This document shows positions 1-6,324 of a stretch of 7,327 bases of DNA, piece after piece. Below the pieces are notes generated by a model that was not told the origin of the DNA, made no database searches, and worked only from the letters and a program-made list of their open reading frames with translations. Within the stretch, counting starts at the first letter, position 1. The number at the start of each line of letters is the position of its first letter. Source of the DNA: JAAYYM01 sp964483545 (GTDB taxonomy: Bacteria > Bacillota > Clostridia > Lachnospirales > Lachnospiraceae); contig CAZACC010000096.1 of assembly GCA_964483545.1 (NCBI GenBank), positions 1-7,327 on the forward strand, read 5' to 3'. The position numbers and the translations under genes are program-made.

Positions 1-307
1 TATTACGAACCTTATTTTCCTTATATCGAAGCTGCGCTTCATAAGACAGTGCCTGAATCTGGCATCCACCACACTGCCTATAATACGGACATACCGGCTC
101 CACACGATCCACAGACGGCTCCAATATCCGCTCCAGTCTGGCAAATGCATAATTCTTCTTCGGCTTGATAATCCTCACCTCCACCAGATCCCCCATCAAA
201 GCATCCTTCACAAACAAAGTATAGCCATCAATCTTCCCAATCCCTTCCCCCTCAACTCCCATATCCTCAATTCGAACCTTCACTATCTCATTCTTCACAT
301 AATTCAT
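1..307 (-). CDS. 23S rRNA (uracil-5-)-methyltransferase, TrmA/RlmD/RlmCD family, N-terminal part (cut by window edge)
   Basis: This is the first 102 codons of a SAM-dependent RNA m5U methyltransferase of the TrmA/RumA group; in Firmicutes such proteins (RlmCD) methylate uridines of 23S rRNA. Residues 1-62 look like the TRAM RNA-binding domain: the stretch VEGEGIGKIDGYTLFVKDAL followed by GDLVEVRI is typical of it. Residues 73-82 read CPYYRQCGGC, the Cx5CxxC part of the [4Fe-4S] cluster site (Cys73, Cys79, Cys82). The SAM-binding and catalytic domains lie beyond the left edge, so the subfamily (RlmD, RlmCD or a paralogue) cannot be fixed and no symbol is given. The ATG at 305-307 is preceded by AGGAG (318-322) with 10 bases between. 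It is the third minus-strand gene; a 251-bp palindromic element ends only 34 bases upstream of the start. Family assignment is firm, exact target uridine is not. Confidence 0.9.
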   Translation of the reverse strand, partial: MNYVKNEIVKVRIEDMGVEGEGIGKIDGYTLFVKDALMGDLVEVRIIKPKKNYAFARLERILEPSVDRVEPVCPYYRQCGGCQIQALSYEAQLRYKENKVRN

Positions 308-317
308 AATCAAGCCA

Positions 318-322
318 CTCCT
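318..322 (-). promoter_or_regulatory. Ribosome binding site of the methyltransferase gene
   Basis: AGGAG on the minus strand, 10 bases before the ATG at 307. It fixes the start and lies outside the palindromic element upstream, so translation initiation does not depend on the element's own sequence. Confidence 0.7.
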
Positions 323-347
323 ATCATAATCATCCCACAGAGTACAA

Positions 348-373
348 AATCGTCGATTCGCCTATAGAAGAGT
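348..373 (+). repeat. Left outer terminal inverted repeat
   Basis: A 26-base arm beginning AATCGTCGATTCGCC, identical to the reverse complement of 561-586. Its first 11 bases are themselves palindromic (AATCG-T-CGATT), as expected for a short symmetrical protein-binding site at an element end. Confidence 0.9.
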
Positions 374-392
374 GGGATTTTGTGAATATGCA

Positions 393-419
393 AGGAATTA
401 GAAACACTTAGTATTCCGT
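393..419 (+). repeat. Left inner inverted repeat arm
   Basis: Pairs with 514-540 at 25 of 27 positions. The two mismatches (399/534 and 409/524) are both T opposite T. It is separated from the outer stem by an asymmetrical internal loop (384-392 against 541-550). Confidence 0.85.
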
Positions 420-432
420 ACATAACCAGCAA

Positions 433-455
433 TTCCGTGACACGATGTCACGGAA
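433..455. repeat. Perfect 10-bp hairpin in the apex of the element
   Basis: TTCCGTGACA (433-442) and TGTCACGGAA (446-455) are perfect inverted copies around a 3-base loop. No T-run follows on either strand, so it does not look like an intrinsic terminator. Confidence 0.85.
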
Positions 456-456
456 A

Positions 457-487
457 GGTTCAGCTGAGCCCGGAGCGAATCTGAACC
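457..487. repeat. Second apex hairpin of the element
   Basis: GGTTCAG (457-463) pairs with CTGAACC (481-487) around a 17-base GC-rich loop. It lies one base after the first apex hairpin, giving a forked, cloverleaf-like top. The right arm overlaps a motif shared with the intergenic region before mutS2. Confidence 0.7.
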
Positions 488-513
488 GGTTGCGTTCATT
501 CCCAAATATTTCC

Positions 514-540
514 ACGGAATACTTAGTGTTTCTTATTCCT
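514..540 (-). repeat. Right inner inverted repeat arm
   Basis: Partner of 393-419. Together the two arms make a second stem stacked on the outer one, giving a rod about 75 base pairs long closed by a 92-base apex. Confidence 0.85.
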
Positions 541-560
541 GGAATCCTGAACAAAATCTA

Positions 561-586
561 ACTCTTCTATAGGCGAATCGACGATT
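561..586 (-). repeat. Right outer terminal inverted repeat
   Basis: Exact reverse complement of 348-373. It ends 15 bases before the yhaM stop codon, so the element sits directly behind yhaM. An mRNA reading through yhaM would meet this arm first and could fold it against the left arm. Confidence 0.9.
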
Positions 587-601
587 CTATACCCTATCCT
601 C

Positions 602-1546
602 TTACTCCTTCGACGTCTTCCTCACATTCGACTCCAACAACCTGTTATACCCCAGCCACCCATTATCAGCCGAGCTGGCAAAGAGCTCCGTCATCGTCTC
701 CATCTTGGCATCCGTATTATCCGCAAAATTCAAAGCCACAGCCTCAACCAGTGCAGGCTTCTTCGGAGAACCATACTCATATTCCCCATGATGCGCTAAG
801 ATACAATGCTTTAATTCACCTAACAGCACCTTCGGAAATCCCGGAATTTCCTTTGCCTTTTCACCAATCATTTCACTGCCCATCACAATATGTCCTAACA
901 GTTGACCGTCATCTGTATAATCATTTTCCGGAAATAAAGAAATCTCTCTTGTCTTCCCGATATCGTGAAAAATCGCCGCAGTAATCAATAAGTCCTTATT
1001 CAGCACCGGATAAGCCTTCGTATAATACTCACAGAGCTTTGTCACACTCAATGTATGCTCCAAGAGTCCCCCGACAAAACCATGATGCACTGCCTTTGCC
1101 GCCGAACTTTTCTTAAACGCTGTAATAAACTCCTGATCCTTTTCAAAAAACGATAGCGCCAGTTTCTTGAGATACTCATTGGACAATCCATTGATAAACC
1201 CTAAAATCTCAGCATACATTTCCTCTATGTTCTTGCTGCTGACCGGCAAATAATCCGCAGGATCATACTCACCCTCCCTGCAGCATCTGACACGCTTGAC
1301 GCTGACCTGCAGAGCTCCCTGAAAACTATTGACATCACCAAAGACCTCAATGTAATCCAAAGTCTCAAAATCATCAATTCCTGCAGAATTCGGATCCCAG
1401 ATTTTCGCGTCAATCGTTCCCGTCTTATCCTGCAGAATTACGTTCTCATACGGTTTTCCATTCTTCGTCACCGCCGACTGCTTGTGTTTACACAGGTAGA
1501 TATCTGATACTCTGTCGCCCTCTTTAAATGCCTCAATATATTTCAT
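602..1546 (-). CDS. yhaM: 3'-5' exoribonuclease YhaM (OB-fold plus HD domain)
   Basis: YhaM-family cytoplasmic 3'-5' exoribonuclease, a metal-dependent enzyme of Firmicutes that trims single-stranded RNA ends during mRNA turnover. Residues about 10-90 form a tRNA-anticodon-type OB fold (NGKPYENVILQDKTGTIDAK followed by IWD). Residues about 150-280 form the HD phosphohydrolase domain: paired His154-His155, LLEHTL (His164), FHDIGK (His194-Asp195, the HD signature), GH at 219, AHHGEYEYGSP (His252-His253) and NFADNTDAK (Asp276). An in-frame ATG 12 codons upstream (1582) would give 326 residues. I chose the internal one (MKYIEAF) because 314 residues equals the B. subtilis YhaM length and because the only AGGA near the upstream ATG touches it with no spacing. 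The Shine-Dalgarno for the chosen start is weak (GAGAG, 12 bases away). It follows the HtrA-like gene after 98 bases and may be co-transcribed with it. Confidence 0.95.
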   Translation of the reverse strand: MKYIEAFKEGDRVSDIYLCKHKQSAVTKNGKPYENVILQDKTGTIDAKIWDPNSAGIDDFETLDYIEVFGDVNSFQGALQVSVKRVRCCREGEYDPADYLPVSSKNIEEMYAEILGFINGLSNEYLKKLALSFFEKDQEFITAFKKSSAAKAVHHGFVGGLLEHTLSVTKLCEYYTKAYPVLNKDLLITAAIFHDIGKTREISLFPENDYTDDGQLLGHIVMGSEMIGEKAKEIPGFPKVLLGELKHCILAHHGEYEYGSPKKPALVEAVALNFADNTDAKMETMTELFASSADNGWLGYNRLLESNVRKTSKE

Positions 1547-1598
1547 TTTGCTTATATTCTCTCTTTCTTGACCATACTTCATTCCTAATTTATTTTAA

Positions 1599-1627
1599 AA
1601 TCTATCGTTATACCGATATTCTGTCAC
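1599..1627 (-). promoter_or_regulatory. Possible promoter of yhaM
   Basis: On the minus strand GTGACA (1622-1627), 17 bases, then TAGATT (1599-1604): 5 of 6 and 4 of 6 matches to sigma-A consensus. Initiation would fall near 1592, upstream of either yhaM start. The gap is short, so read-through from the HtrA-like gene is an equally good explanation. Confidence 0.3.
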
Positions 1628-1644
1628 GATCCTTCATACGATCT

Positions 1645-3009
1645 CTACTCCAGTGTCCCCAACGTGATATCATACGACAGATCAATATATCCATCCTTAC
1701 CCAGTCTCTTAACTGTCACTACTGTCAAGTCCCCTGGCTGGCTCTTTAACATTGCTGCCTTATAATCTTCAAATGAAGCAATGTCTGTAGTTCCGATTTT
1801 GATAATCACATCACCGTTCTGAATTCCCTCCTGCATAGCTGGTGAATCTACAATCACCTCTGTCACATATGCACCTGCAGGAACTCCCAAATCTATATTA
1901 GCTGACTCTGTGACATCTGTTCCCTTGATTCCAAGGTATGCTATATCTTGTCCATTAGAAAGCTTTTCAATTGTTGAAATGAGCTCAGACGCTCCATATG
2001 CCTTGATTAGATTGCTGTTATCTGCGCCTAATGACTCTTGACAGATAATACCCAGTACCCTTCCTTCTAAGTTGATCAATACACCATTTCCAGTTTTGCT
2101 TCCGTATATATCAGTCGTAAGCAGCTGCAGATTTGTATCGACCAGATTAACTGTATAGGTATTGGATGTTACATAGCCCATTGCGACTGAGTCAATATAG
2201 CCAAGTGGATTCCCAACTGCTATGATCGGTGAACCAATCAGTGTACTTTGCTTGGTATTTCCCCACTTTGCAGGTGTTATTTCTTCTGATGTCTTTTCAT
2301 CAATGGTTTCCAGCTCTACTGCAATGATTGCAAGTCCTGTATTTTTGTCATACTTCTTGATTTTTGCCGTTGCGATAGTTGAATCAAAAAATTTCACCTG
2401 AATCGTCTCTGCTTTTTCGATCACACTTCTATTCACAAGTATCAATAACTCTTTACCATTATCAGCTACAATCAATCCTGATGTCTGGTTCTGATTTTCA
2501 TATGCGTTCATAAACCAGTCAACATCAGGAGACAGTCCTGTTACCATTACAATTGATCTGCCTGCTTCAGTGGCTACACCATACAGCTTTTCTGATAATA
2601 GTTTATAATCATCTATTTCCAGATCAACTTTCTCTACCTTCTCTACAATCTGTGTGACCACAGGCTCCTTTTCCACAACTGTAGGAACTACCTCCGCTGG
2701 GGTCACTTCTGGAACCTCGATTAGTTCCTCATCCTTTGGAAATTCAACCTTTTGCATTTCCTCTGGATAAAGCATCTGTGTAATATGTGGCTGAGCCAGG
2801 ATAAATGTAAAACCTGCAATCAAACCAAATAAAACAGCCAGAAACATGGTAAACAAAACCTTTCCAAGCAGTCTTTTTTTGTTGATTGGTTTTTCTTTAA
2901 TTGTTTCTTTGATAAATTCGAAATTCTCTTCCCCTGACGGTACACCATCTGTTACAGACTCAGTAGTCACTTCTGTTTCCTTCAGGTCCTCATTTTCTTG
3001 TTCATCCAT
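1645..3009 (-). CDS. Membrane-anchored HtrA/DegP-like (S1C) protein with PDZ domain, probable pseudoprotease
   Basis: A 454-residue protein: acidic cytoplasmic tail (1-40), basic patch KKRLLGK, one membrane helix (about 51-72, FTMFLAVLFGLIAGFTFIL) with N-in topology, an extracellular Pro/Val/Glu-rich stalk (about 85-130), a trypsin-like double-barrel domain (about 140-350) and a C-terminal PDZ domain (about 357-454; YLGIKG, AGAYVTEVIVDSPAMQEGIQ, NGDVIIKIG). HtrA landmarks remain, such as AVGNPLG and ITxxDxxTxLAII-like spacing. However, the catalytic His of TNNHV aligns to Ser195 (LVNRSVIE), the Asp of TDLA to Gly225 (KNTGLAII), and the Ser of GNSGGPL to Gly307 (KTGNGVLIN). Activity is therefore doubtful; a substrate- or peptide-binding role at the cell surface is inferred. 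The start is set by GGAGAAGGAGA (3015-3025) six bases before the ATG. Upstream in-frame ATGs at 3066 and 3054 lie above or inside the promoter and are rejected. Family placement is secure, loss of catalysis is by manual alignment. Confidence 0.9.
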   Translation of the reverse strand: MDEQENEDLKETEVTTESVTDGVPSGEENFEFIKETIKEKPINKKRLLGKVLFTMFLAVLFGLIAGFTFILAQPHITQMLYPEEMQKVEFPKDEELIEVPEVTPAEVVPTVVEKEPVVTQIVEKVEKVDLEIDDYKLLSEKLYGVATEAGRSIVMVTGLSPDVDWFMNAYENQNQTSGLIVADNGKELLILVNRSVIEKAETIQVKFFDSTIATAKIKKYDKNTGLAIIAVELETIDEKTSEEITPAKWGNTKQSTLIGSPIIAVGNPLGYIDSVAMGYVTSNTYTVNLVDTNLQLLTTDIYGSKTGNGVLINLEGRVLGIICQESLGADNSNLIKAYGASELISTIEKLSNGQDIAYLGIKGTDVTESANIDLGVPAGAYVTEVIVDSPAMQEGIQNGDVIIKIGTTDIASFEDYKAAMLKSQPGDLTVVTVKRLGKDGYIDLSYDITLGTLE

Positions 3010-3014
3010 ATGTT

Positions 3015-3025
3015 TCTCCTTCTCC
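3015..3025 (-). promoter_or_regulatory. Strong ribosome binding site that decides the HtrA-like start
   Basis: The minus strand reads GGAGAAGGAGA, a doubled Shine-Dalgarno, with the nearer AGGAG placed 6 bases from the ATG at 3009. It favours this start over ATGs at 3054 and 3066. Confidence 0.85.
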
Positions 3026-3052
3026 AAGTCACTATGGTAACAATCTTTACTC

Positions 3053-3081
3053 ATTATACTAAACAACCATACATTTTACAA
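3053..3081 (-). promoter_or_regulatory. Sigma-A type promoter of the HtrA-like gene
   Basis: On the minus strand TTGTAA (3076-3081), a 17-base spacer, then a perfect TATAAT (3053-3058). Expected initiation near 3046 gives a leader of about 37 bases before the ATG at 3009. The -35 box ends four bases from a palindromic segment starting at 3085. Confidence 0.75.
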
Positions 3082-3084
3082 CAC

Positions 3085-3154
3085 AAAATGCCCCTTGGCG
3101 AAGCTCAACCGTTGCGTAATCACGTAAACTCTGCTAAACTGTAAAGTGCATTTT
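3085..3154. repeat. Small imperfect palindromic segment in the divergent intergenic region
   Basis: AAAATGC (3085-3091) is an inverted copy of GCATTTT (3148-3154). Pairing continues inward with mismatches (3093/3146, 3095/3144, 3096/3143), giving a roughly 70-base hairpin-like unit. Within it 3098-3117 resembles bases 475-495 of the large element (18 identical, two mismatches, one gap). A GTAA direct repeat occurs at 3116-3119 and 3124-3127. It lies between the divergent HtrA-like and mutS2 genes. It could be a decayed intergenic repeat or a regulator site; nothing coding is seen. Confidence 0.45.
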
Positions 3155-3191
3155 CAGTCATAAACCAATAATAGATTATCAGGTAAATCAT

Positions 3192-5579
3192 ATGAATCAA
3201 AAAGTATTGAAAACATTAGAATTTCATAAAATACTAGATCAATTGTCCTCACATGCAGGCTCTGACGGTGGAAAGAATCTATGTCTGTCACTATTACCCT
3301 CCTGTGATCAGCTTGAAATAGAACGTGCGCAGACACAGACAGGCGACGCTCTGACACGACTATTTCGAAGTGAAGCAGTGTCCTTTTCTGGTTTCAAGGA
3401 TGTCACTCCCTCTGTAAAACGATTGGATATGGGCAGTTCCTTGTCCATAGAGGAATTGTTAGGAATAGCTGGATTGTTAGAAACAGCTCAGCGTATCAAA
3501 GCGTACTCCTCCAAGGAAAATGATAACCTCCCTAATGATTCCCTTACGGAGATATTGAATCTGCTGATGCCTATGACATCTATTTCTACAGAAATTCGAA
3601 GATGTATTCTCTCGGAGGATGAAATCAATGACGAAGCCAGCTCTACCCTGAAACAGATACGACGCAATATGCGCATCACCAATGATAGGATCCATACTCA
3701 ATTATCCCAGATGGTCAGCTCCTCTTATAAGGCCTATCTGCAGGATGCTGTGATTACTATGCGTAATGACCGGTATTGTCTTCCTATTAAATCTGAGTAT
3801 AAGGCCAATGTCCAGGGTATGATTCATGATCAGTCTTCCAGTGGATCGACACTCTTTATCGAGCCTGCTGCCATTGTAAAACTGAATAATGATTTAAAAG
3901 AGCTTCATTTGCAGGAAGCCAAAGAGATAGAAATCATACTGGCAACACTTAGCGCAAAATGTGGCGAAGTGACAGAACAAATCACATTAAACTACCATAC
4001 TCTGATACAACTTGACTTTATCTTTGCCAAAGCCTCTCTTGCCTTGGAGCAAAATGCAACAGCCCCTCTTCTCAATACAGAAGGACGTATCGTAATCCGT
4101 CAGGGACGTCATCCTTTATTGGATTCAAAATCAGTTGTTCCAATCGACATTCATTTAGGAAGAGACTTTGATCTATTAGTGATTACAGGTCCAAATACTG
4201 GTGGTAAAACTGTTGCATTAAAAACAGCTGGCCTGTTATCTCTGATGGGACTATCAGGACTTCACATACCTGCACGGGATCTTTCTGAAATTTCCATATT
4301 TACAGAAATTTTTGCCGATATAGGTGACGAACAGAGTATTGAGCAGAGTTTGAGTACTTTTTCCTCACATATGACAAATACAGTTTCGATTCTACAAAAT
4401 GCAGATGAGCGTTCACTGTGTCTGTTTGATGAGCTTGGAGCAGGGACTGACCCGACAGAGGGTGCTGCGCTGGCAATTGCAATCCTGACAAATCTGCATG
4501 AAAGAAATATCCGCACTATGGCAACTACACATTATAGCGAACTGAAACTTTATGCACTGTCTACCCCTGGTGTGGAGAATGCCTCTTGTGAGTTCAACGT
4601 AGAGACTCTACGTCCTACCTACAGGCTTCTGATCGGTATTCCTGGAAAAAGTAATGCCTTTGCAATCTCAAGCAAACTCGGACTGCCTGACCATATCATC
4701 GACAGCGCCAGAACACACCTGAATAAGCAAGATGAAAGCTTTGAAGATGTCCTTGGCAAATTAGAAGCAAACCGTGTTACAATAGAGAAAGAAAAACTGG
4801 AAATCGAGCAATATAAGCTAGAAACGCAAGCGTTAAAAGAAGCTTTAAAGAGTAAGCAGGAAAAGCTGGATGCTTCAAGAGACGAGATTTTGATAGCTGC
4901 CAATGAGGAAGCTCGTGAGATCTTGCAGGATGCTAAGGATTTGGCAGATGAAACAATCAAAAACTTTCAAAAATACAGTCCTGGAAAAGGTTCGATTCAG
5001 GATATGGAACGTGCACGTGAAAAGGTTCGTTCCAAAATATCAAAAACAGGAAACTCTCTGTCAATGAAGCAGAAGGAAGTCCAACGGAAGCAACATAAAG
5101 CATCCGATTTCAAACTCGGAGAATCCGTCAAGGTTCTCTCCATGGGAGGTCTGCCTGGTACGATCAGCTCACTTCCAGATGCCAAAGGCAATGTCTTTGT
5201 ACAATGTGGTATCTTGAGATCATCTATTCATATAAAAGATCTGGAAATTGTAGATACACCTGATATTACAGGTCCCGGCATCAAGCATTACCATAATAGT
5301 AGCAAGGGTAAAATGGATCTATCCAAATCCTCTGCCATTTCAACAGAGATCAATCTGCTTGGTTTGACCGTTGATGAAGCGATCGCAACACTGGATAAAT
5401 ATTTAGATGATGCCTATCTCTCACATCTTCCGAATGTCCGTGTCGTGCACGGTAAAGGGACAGGTGCTCTCAGATCAGGCATACATTCTTATCTGAAAAG
5501 AGTAAAATACGTTAAAGAATTTCATATAGGCGCTTTTGGAGAAGGTGACGCAGGTGTCACTATTGTTACTTTCAAATAA
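3192..5579 (+). CDS. mutS2: MutS2 ATPase with C-terminal Smr domain
   Basis: MutS2 family, 795 residues, full length against about 785 in B. subtilis. The family acts on branched DNA to restrain recombination in some species; in B. subtilis it also acts on collided ribosomes. It is not part of classical MutS-MutL mismatch repair. Domain order: core/lever helices (1-310), ATPase with Walker A GPNTGGKT (333-340), the STFSSHM signature (388-394), Walker B LCLFDELGAGTDP (409-421) and ATTHYSELK (444-452). A long charged coiled coil (about 515-635) follows, then a small beta-rich KOW-like segment (about 640-690) and the Smr domain (718-795) with HGKGTGALR (753-761). The usual LDLR motif at the start of Smr reads INLLG here. 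The MutS mismatch-reading N-terminal domain is absent, as normal for MutS2. Start ATG has a weak CAGG 8 bases upstream. Forty-five bases separate it from the response regulator start with no clear terminator, so some co-transcription is possible. Confidence 0.97.
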   Translation: MNQKVLKTLEFHKILDQLSSHAGSDGGKNLCLSLLPSCDQLEIERAQTQTGDALTRLFRSEAVSFSGFKDVTPSVKRLDMGSSLSIEELLGIAGLLETAQRIKAYSSKENDNLPNDSLTEILNLLMPMTSISTEIRRCILSEDEINDEASSTLKQIRRNMRITNDRIHTQLSQMVSSSYKAYLQDAVITMRNDRYCLPIKSEYKANVQGMIHDQSSSGSTLFIEPAAIVKLNNDLKELHLQEAKEIEIILATLSAKCGEVTEQITLNYHTLIQLDFIFAKASLALEQNATAPLLNTEGRIVIRQGRHPLLDSKSVVPIDIHLGRDFDLLVITGPNTGGKTVALKTAGLLSLMGLSGLHIPARDLSEISIFTEIFADIGDEQSIEQSLSTFSSHMTNTVSILQNADERSLCLFDELGAGTDPTEGAALAIAILTNLHERNIRTMATTHYSELKLYALSTPGVENASCEFNVETLRPTYRLLIGIPGKSNAFAISSKLGLPDHIIDSARTHLNKQDESFEDVLGKLEANRVTIEKEKLEIEQYKLETQALKEALKSKQEKLDASRDEILIAANEEAREILQDAKDLADETIKNFQKYSPGKGSIQDMERAREKVRSKISKTGNSLSMKQKEVQRKQHKASDFKLGESVKVLSMGGLPGTISSLPDAKGNVFVQCGILRSSIHIKDLEIVDTPDITGPGIKHYHNSSKGKMDLSKSSAISTEINLLGLTVDEAIATLDKYLDDAYLSHLPNVRVVHGKGTGALRSGIHSYLKRVKYVKEFHIGAFGEGDAGVTIVTFK

Positions 5580-5610
5580 TCTAATCACTCATTCATGCAC
5601 GATGTGCAGA

Positions 5611-5616
5611 AAGGAA
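5611..5616 (+). promoter_or_regulatory. Ribosome binding site of the response regulator
   Basis: AAGGAA ends 8 bases before the ATG at 5625. It selects this start over the in-frame ATG at 5595, which has no Shine-Dalgarno and lies in a small hairpin (TGCAC-GAT-GTGCA, 5596-5608). Confidence 0.7.
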
Positions 5617-5624
5617 CTGACCTA

Positions 5625-6323
5625 ATGGCAAGTAAACAGAAAATACTGATTGTAGACGATGATACAAACATCGCTGAACTGATTTCTCTTTATCTGACGA
5701 AGGAATGTTTTGACACACATATAGTAAACGACGGAGAACAGGCACTAACTGCATTTGAAACCTTTGAGCCGAATCTGATTCTGCTGGACCTGATGCTGCC
5801 AGGTATTGATGGATATCAGGTTTGCCGAGAGATCAGAGCCAAGTCCTCTACACCGATTATTATGCTGTCAGCCAAAGGTGAGATCTTTGATAAAGTACTT
5901 GGACTGGAACTGGGCGCTGATGATTACATGGAAAAACCTTTTGATTCAAAGGAACTGGTTGCCCGTGTAAAAGCAGTATTACGCCGTGCGACCAGCATCA
6001 AAGCCGCTACACCTGTATCTGATACAAAATGTGTTGAATATCCAGATCTTGTGATTAATCAGACGAACTACTCTGTACTTTACTACGGTCAGTCAGTTGA
6101 TATGCCGCCCAAAGAACTGGAACTATTGTATTTTCTTGCTTCATCGCCCAATCAGGTATTCACCAGAGAGCAGCTGTTAGATCACATCTGGGGCTATGAA
6201 TACATCGGCGATACACGAACGGTTGACGTACATATCAAGAGACTTCGTGAAAAAATAAAGGATCACACGGCATGGCATTTATCTACTGTATGGGGAATCG
6301 GCTATAAATTCGAGGTGAAGTAA
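5625..6323 (+). CDS. OmpR/PhoB-family response regulator
   Basis: A 232-residue two-component DNA-binding regulator. The receiver domain (about 5-120) shows the acidic pocket DDD (11-13), phospho-acceptor Asp55 in LLDLMLPG, Ser82 in the switch position (IIMLSAKGE) and Lys104 in YMEKPFD. The C-terminal winged helix (about 135-230) has PPKELELLYFLASSPNQVFT, REQLLDHIWGYEYIGDTRTV and DVHIKRLREK as recognition-helix region, ending in TVWGIGYKFEV; all are characteristic of OmpR/PhoB proteins. Phosphorylation by the kinase encoded immediately downstream is expected to drive dimerisation and promoter binding. The target genes cannot be told from this window. I used the ATG at 5625 rather than 5595 because of its Shine-Dalgarno and because MASKQKILIVDDD matches the family's usual N-terminus. 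All catalytic residues are intact. Confidence 0.96.
   Translation: MASKQKILIVDDDTNIAELISLYLTKECFDTHIVNDGEQALTAFETFEPNLILLDLMLPGIDGYQVCREIRAKSSTPIIMLSAKGEIFDKVLGLELGADDYMEKPFDSKELVARVKAVLRRATSIKAATPVSDTKCVEYPDLVINQTNYSVLYYGQSVDMPPKELELLYFLASSPNQVFTREQLLDHIWGYEYIGDTRTVDVHIKRLREKIKDHTAWHLSTVWGIGYKFEVK
6312..6318 (+). promoter_or_regulatory. Ribosome binding site of the histidine kinase, inside the regulator's last codons
   Basis: GAGGTGA matches the anti-Shine-Dalgarno core and lies within the 3' end of the response regulator. From its GAGG core it is 9 bases to TTG at 6325 and 15 to ATG at 6331, which favours the TTG start. The placement implies coupled translation of the two genes. Confidence 0.6.
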
Positions 6324-6324
6324 C

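Larger units (their letters stand above)
342..592. mobile_element. MITE-like palindromic element with long terminal inverted repeats
   Basis: A 251-bp imperfect palindrome fills nearly the whole gap between yhaM and the methyltransferase gene. Seen directly: 348-373 is a perfect inverted copy of 561-586 (26 of 26). Pairing extends outward to 342/592 with 4 of 6 matches and inward through 376-383/551-558 (8 of 8). After an internal loop of 9 and 10 bases it resumes as 393-419/514-540 (25 of 27). The apex 421-512 holds two more hairpins. There is no plausible coding sequence. TA dinucleotides at 343-344 and 590-591 could be a target duplication, which would make the inserted unit 345-589; this is inference. 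Size, long terminal repeats and lack of a gene fit a miniature inverted-repeat transposable element mobilised in trans. Alternative: a structured regulatory RNA or intergenic repeat of another class. No transposase is present in the window. Confidence 0.75.

Noticed and set aside
323..328. TATGAT on the minus strand as -10 box of the methyltransferase gene
   Set aside because: Transcription would begin within or after the Shine-Dalgarno at 318-322, and no suitable -35 is spaced correctly.
433..455. Apex hairpin as an intrinsic terminator
   Set aside because: The stem is strong but no T-run follows on either strand.
342..592. CRISPR array or riboswitch in the gap
   Set aside because: There are no regularly spaced direct repeats, and no known riboswitch core is recognisable; the signal is inverted, not tandem.
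751..984. Plus-strand open frame of 77 codons opposite yhaM
   Set aside because: Lies wholly inside yhaM in antisense, has no recognisable domain or ribosome binding site; a shadow frame.
1547..1582. Upstream ATG of yhaM adding 12 residues
   Set aside because: The AGGA before it abuts the ATG with no spacing, and the added residues are not typical of YhaM, whose length is matched by the internal start.
3151..3179. TTTTCA-N17-GATTAT as mutS2 promoter
   Set aside because: Both boxes match the consensus poorly; a promoter must exist in this gap or upstream but this pair is not convincing.
4262..4960. Several minus-strand open frames of 63-113 codons inside mutS2
   Set aside because: Ser/Arg-rich low-complexity antisense translations of the well-conserved mutS2 ATPase and coiled coil; no independent gene signal.
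5580..5624. Terminator between mutS2 and the response regulator
   Set aside because: Only a 5-bp hairpin (5596-5608) without a T-run is present, too weak to call.
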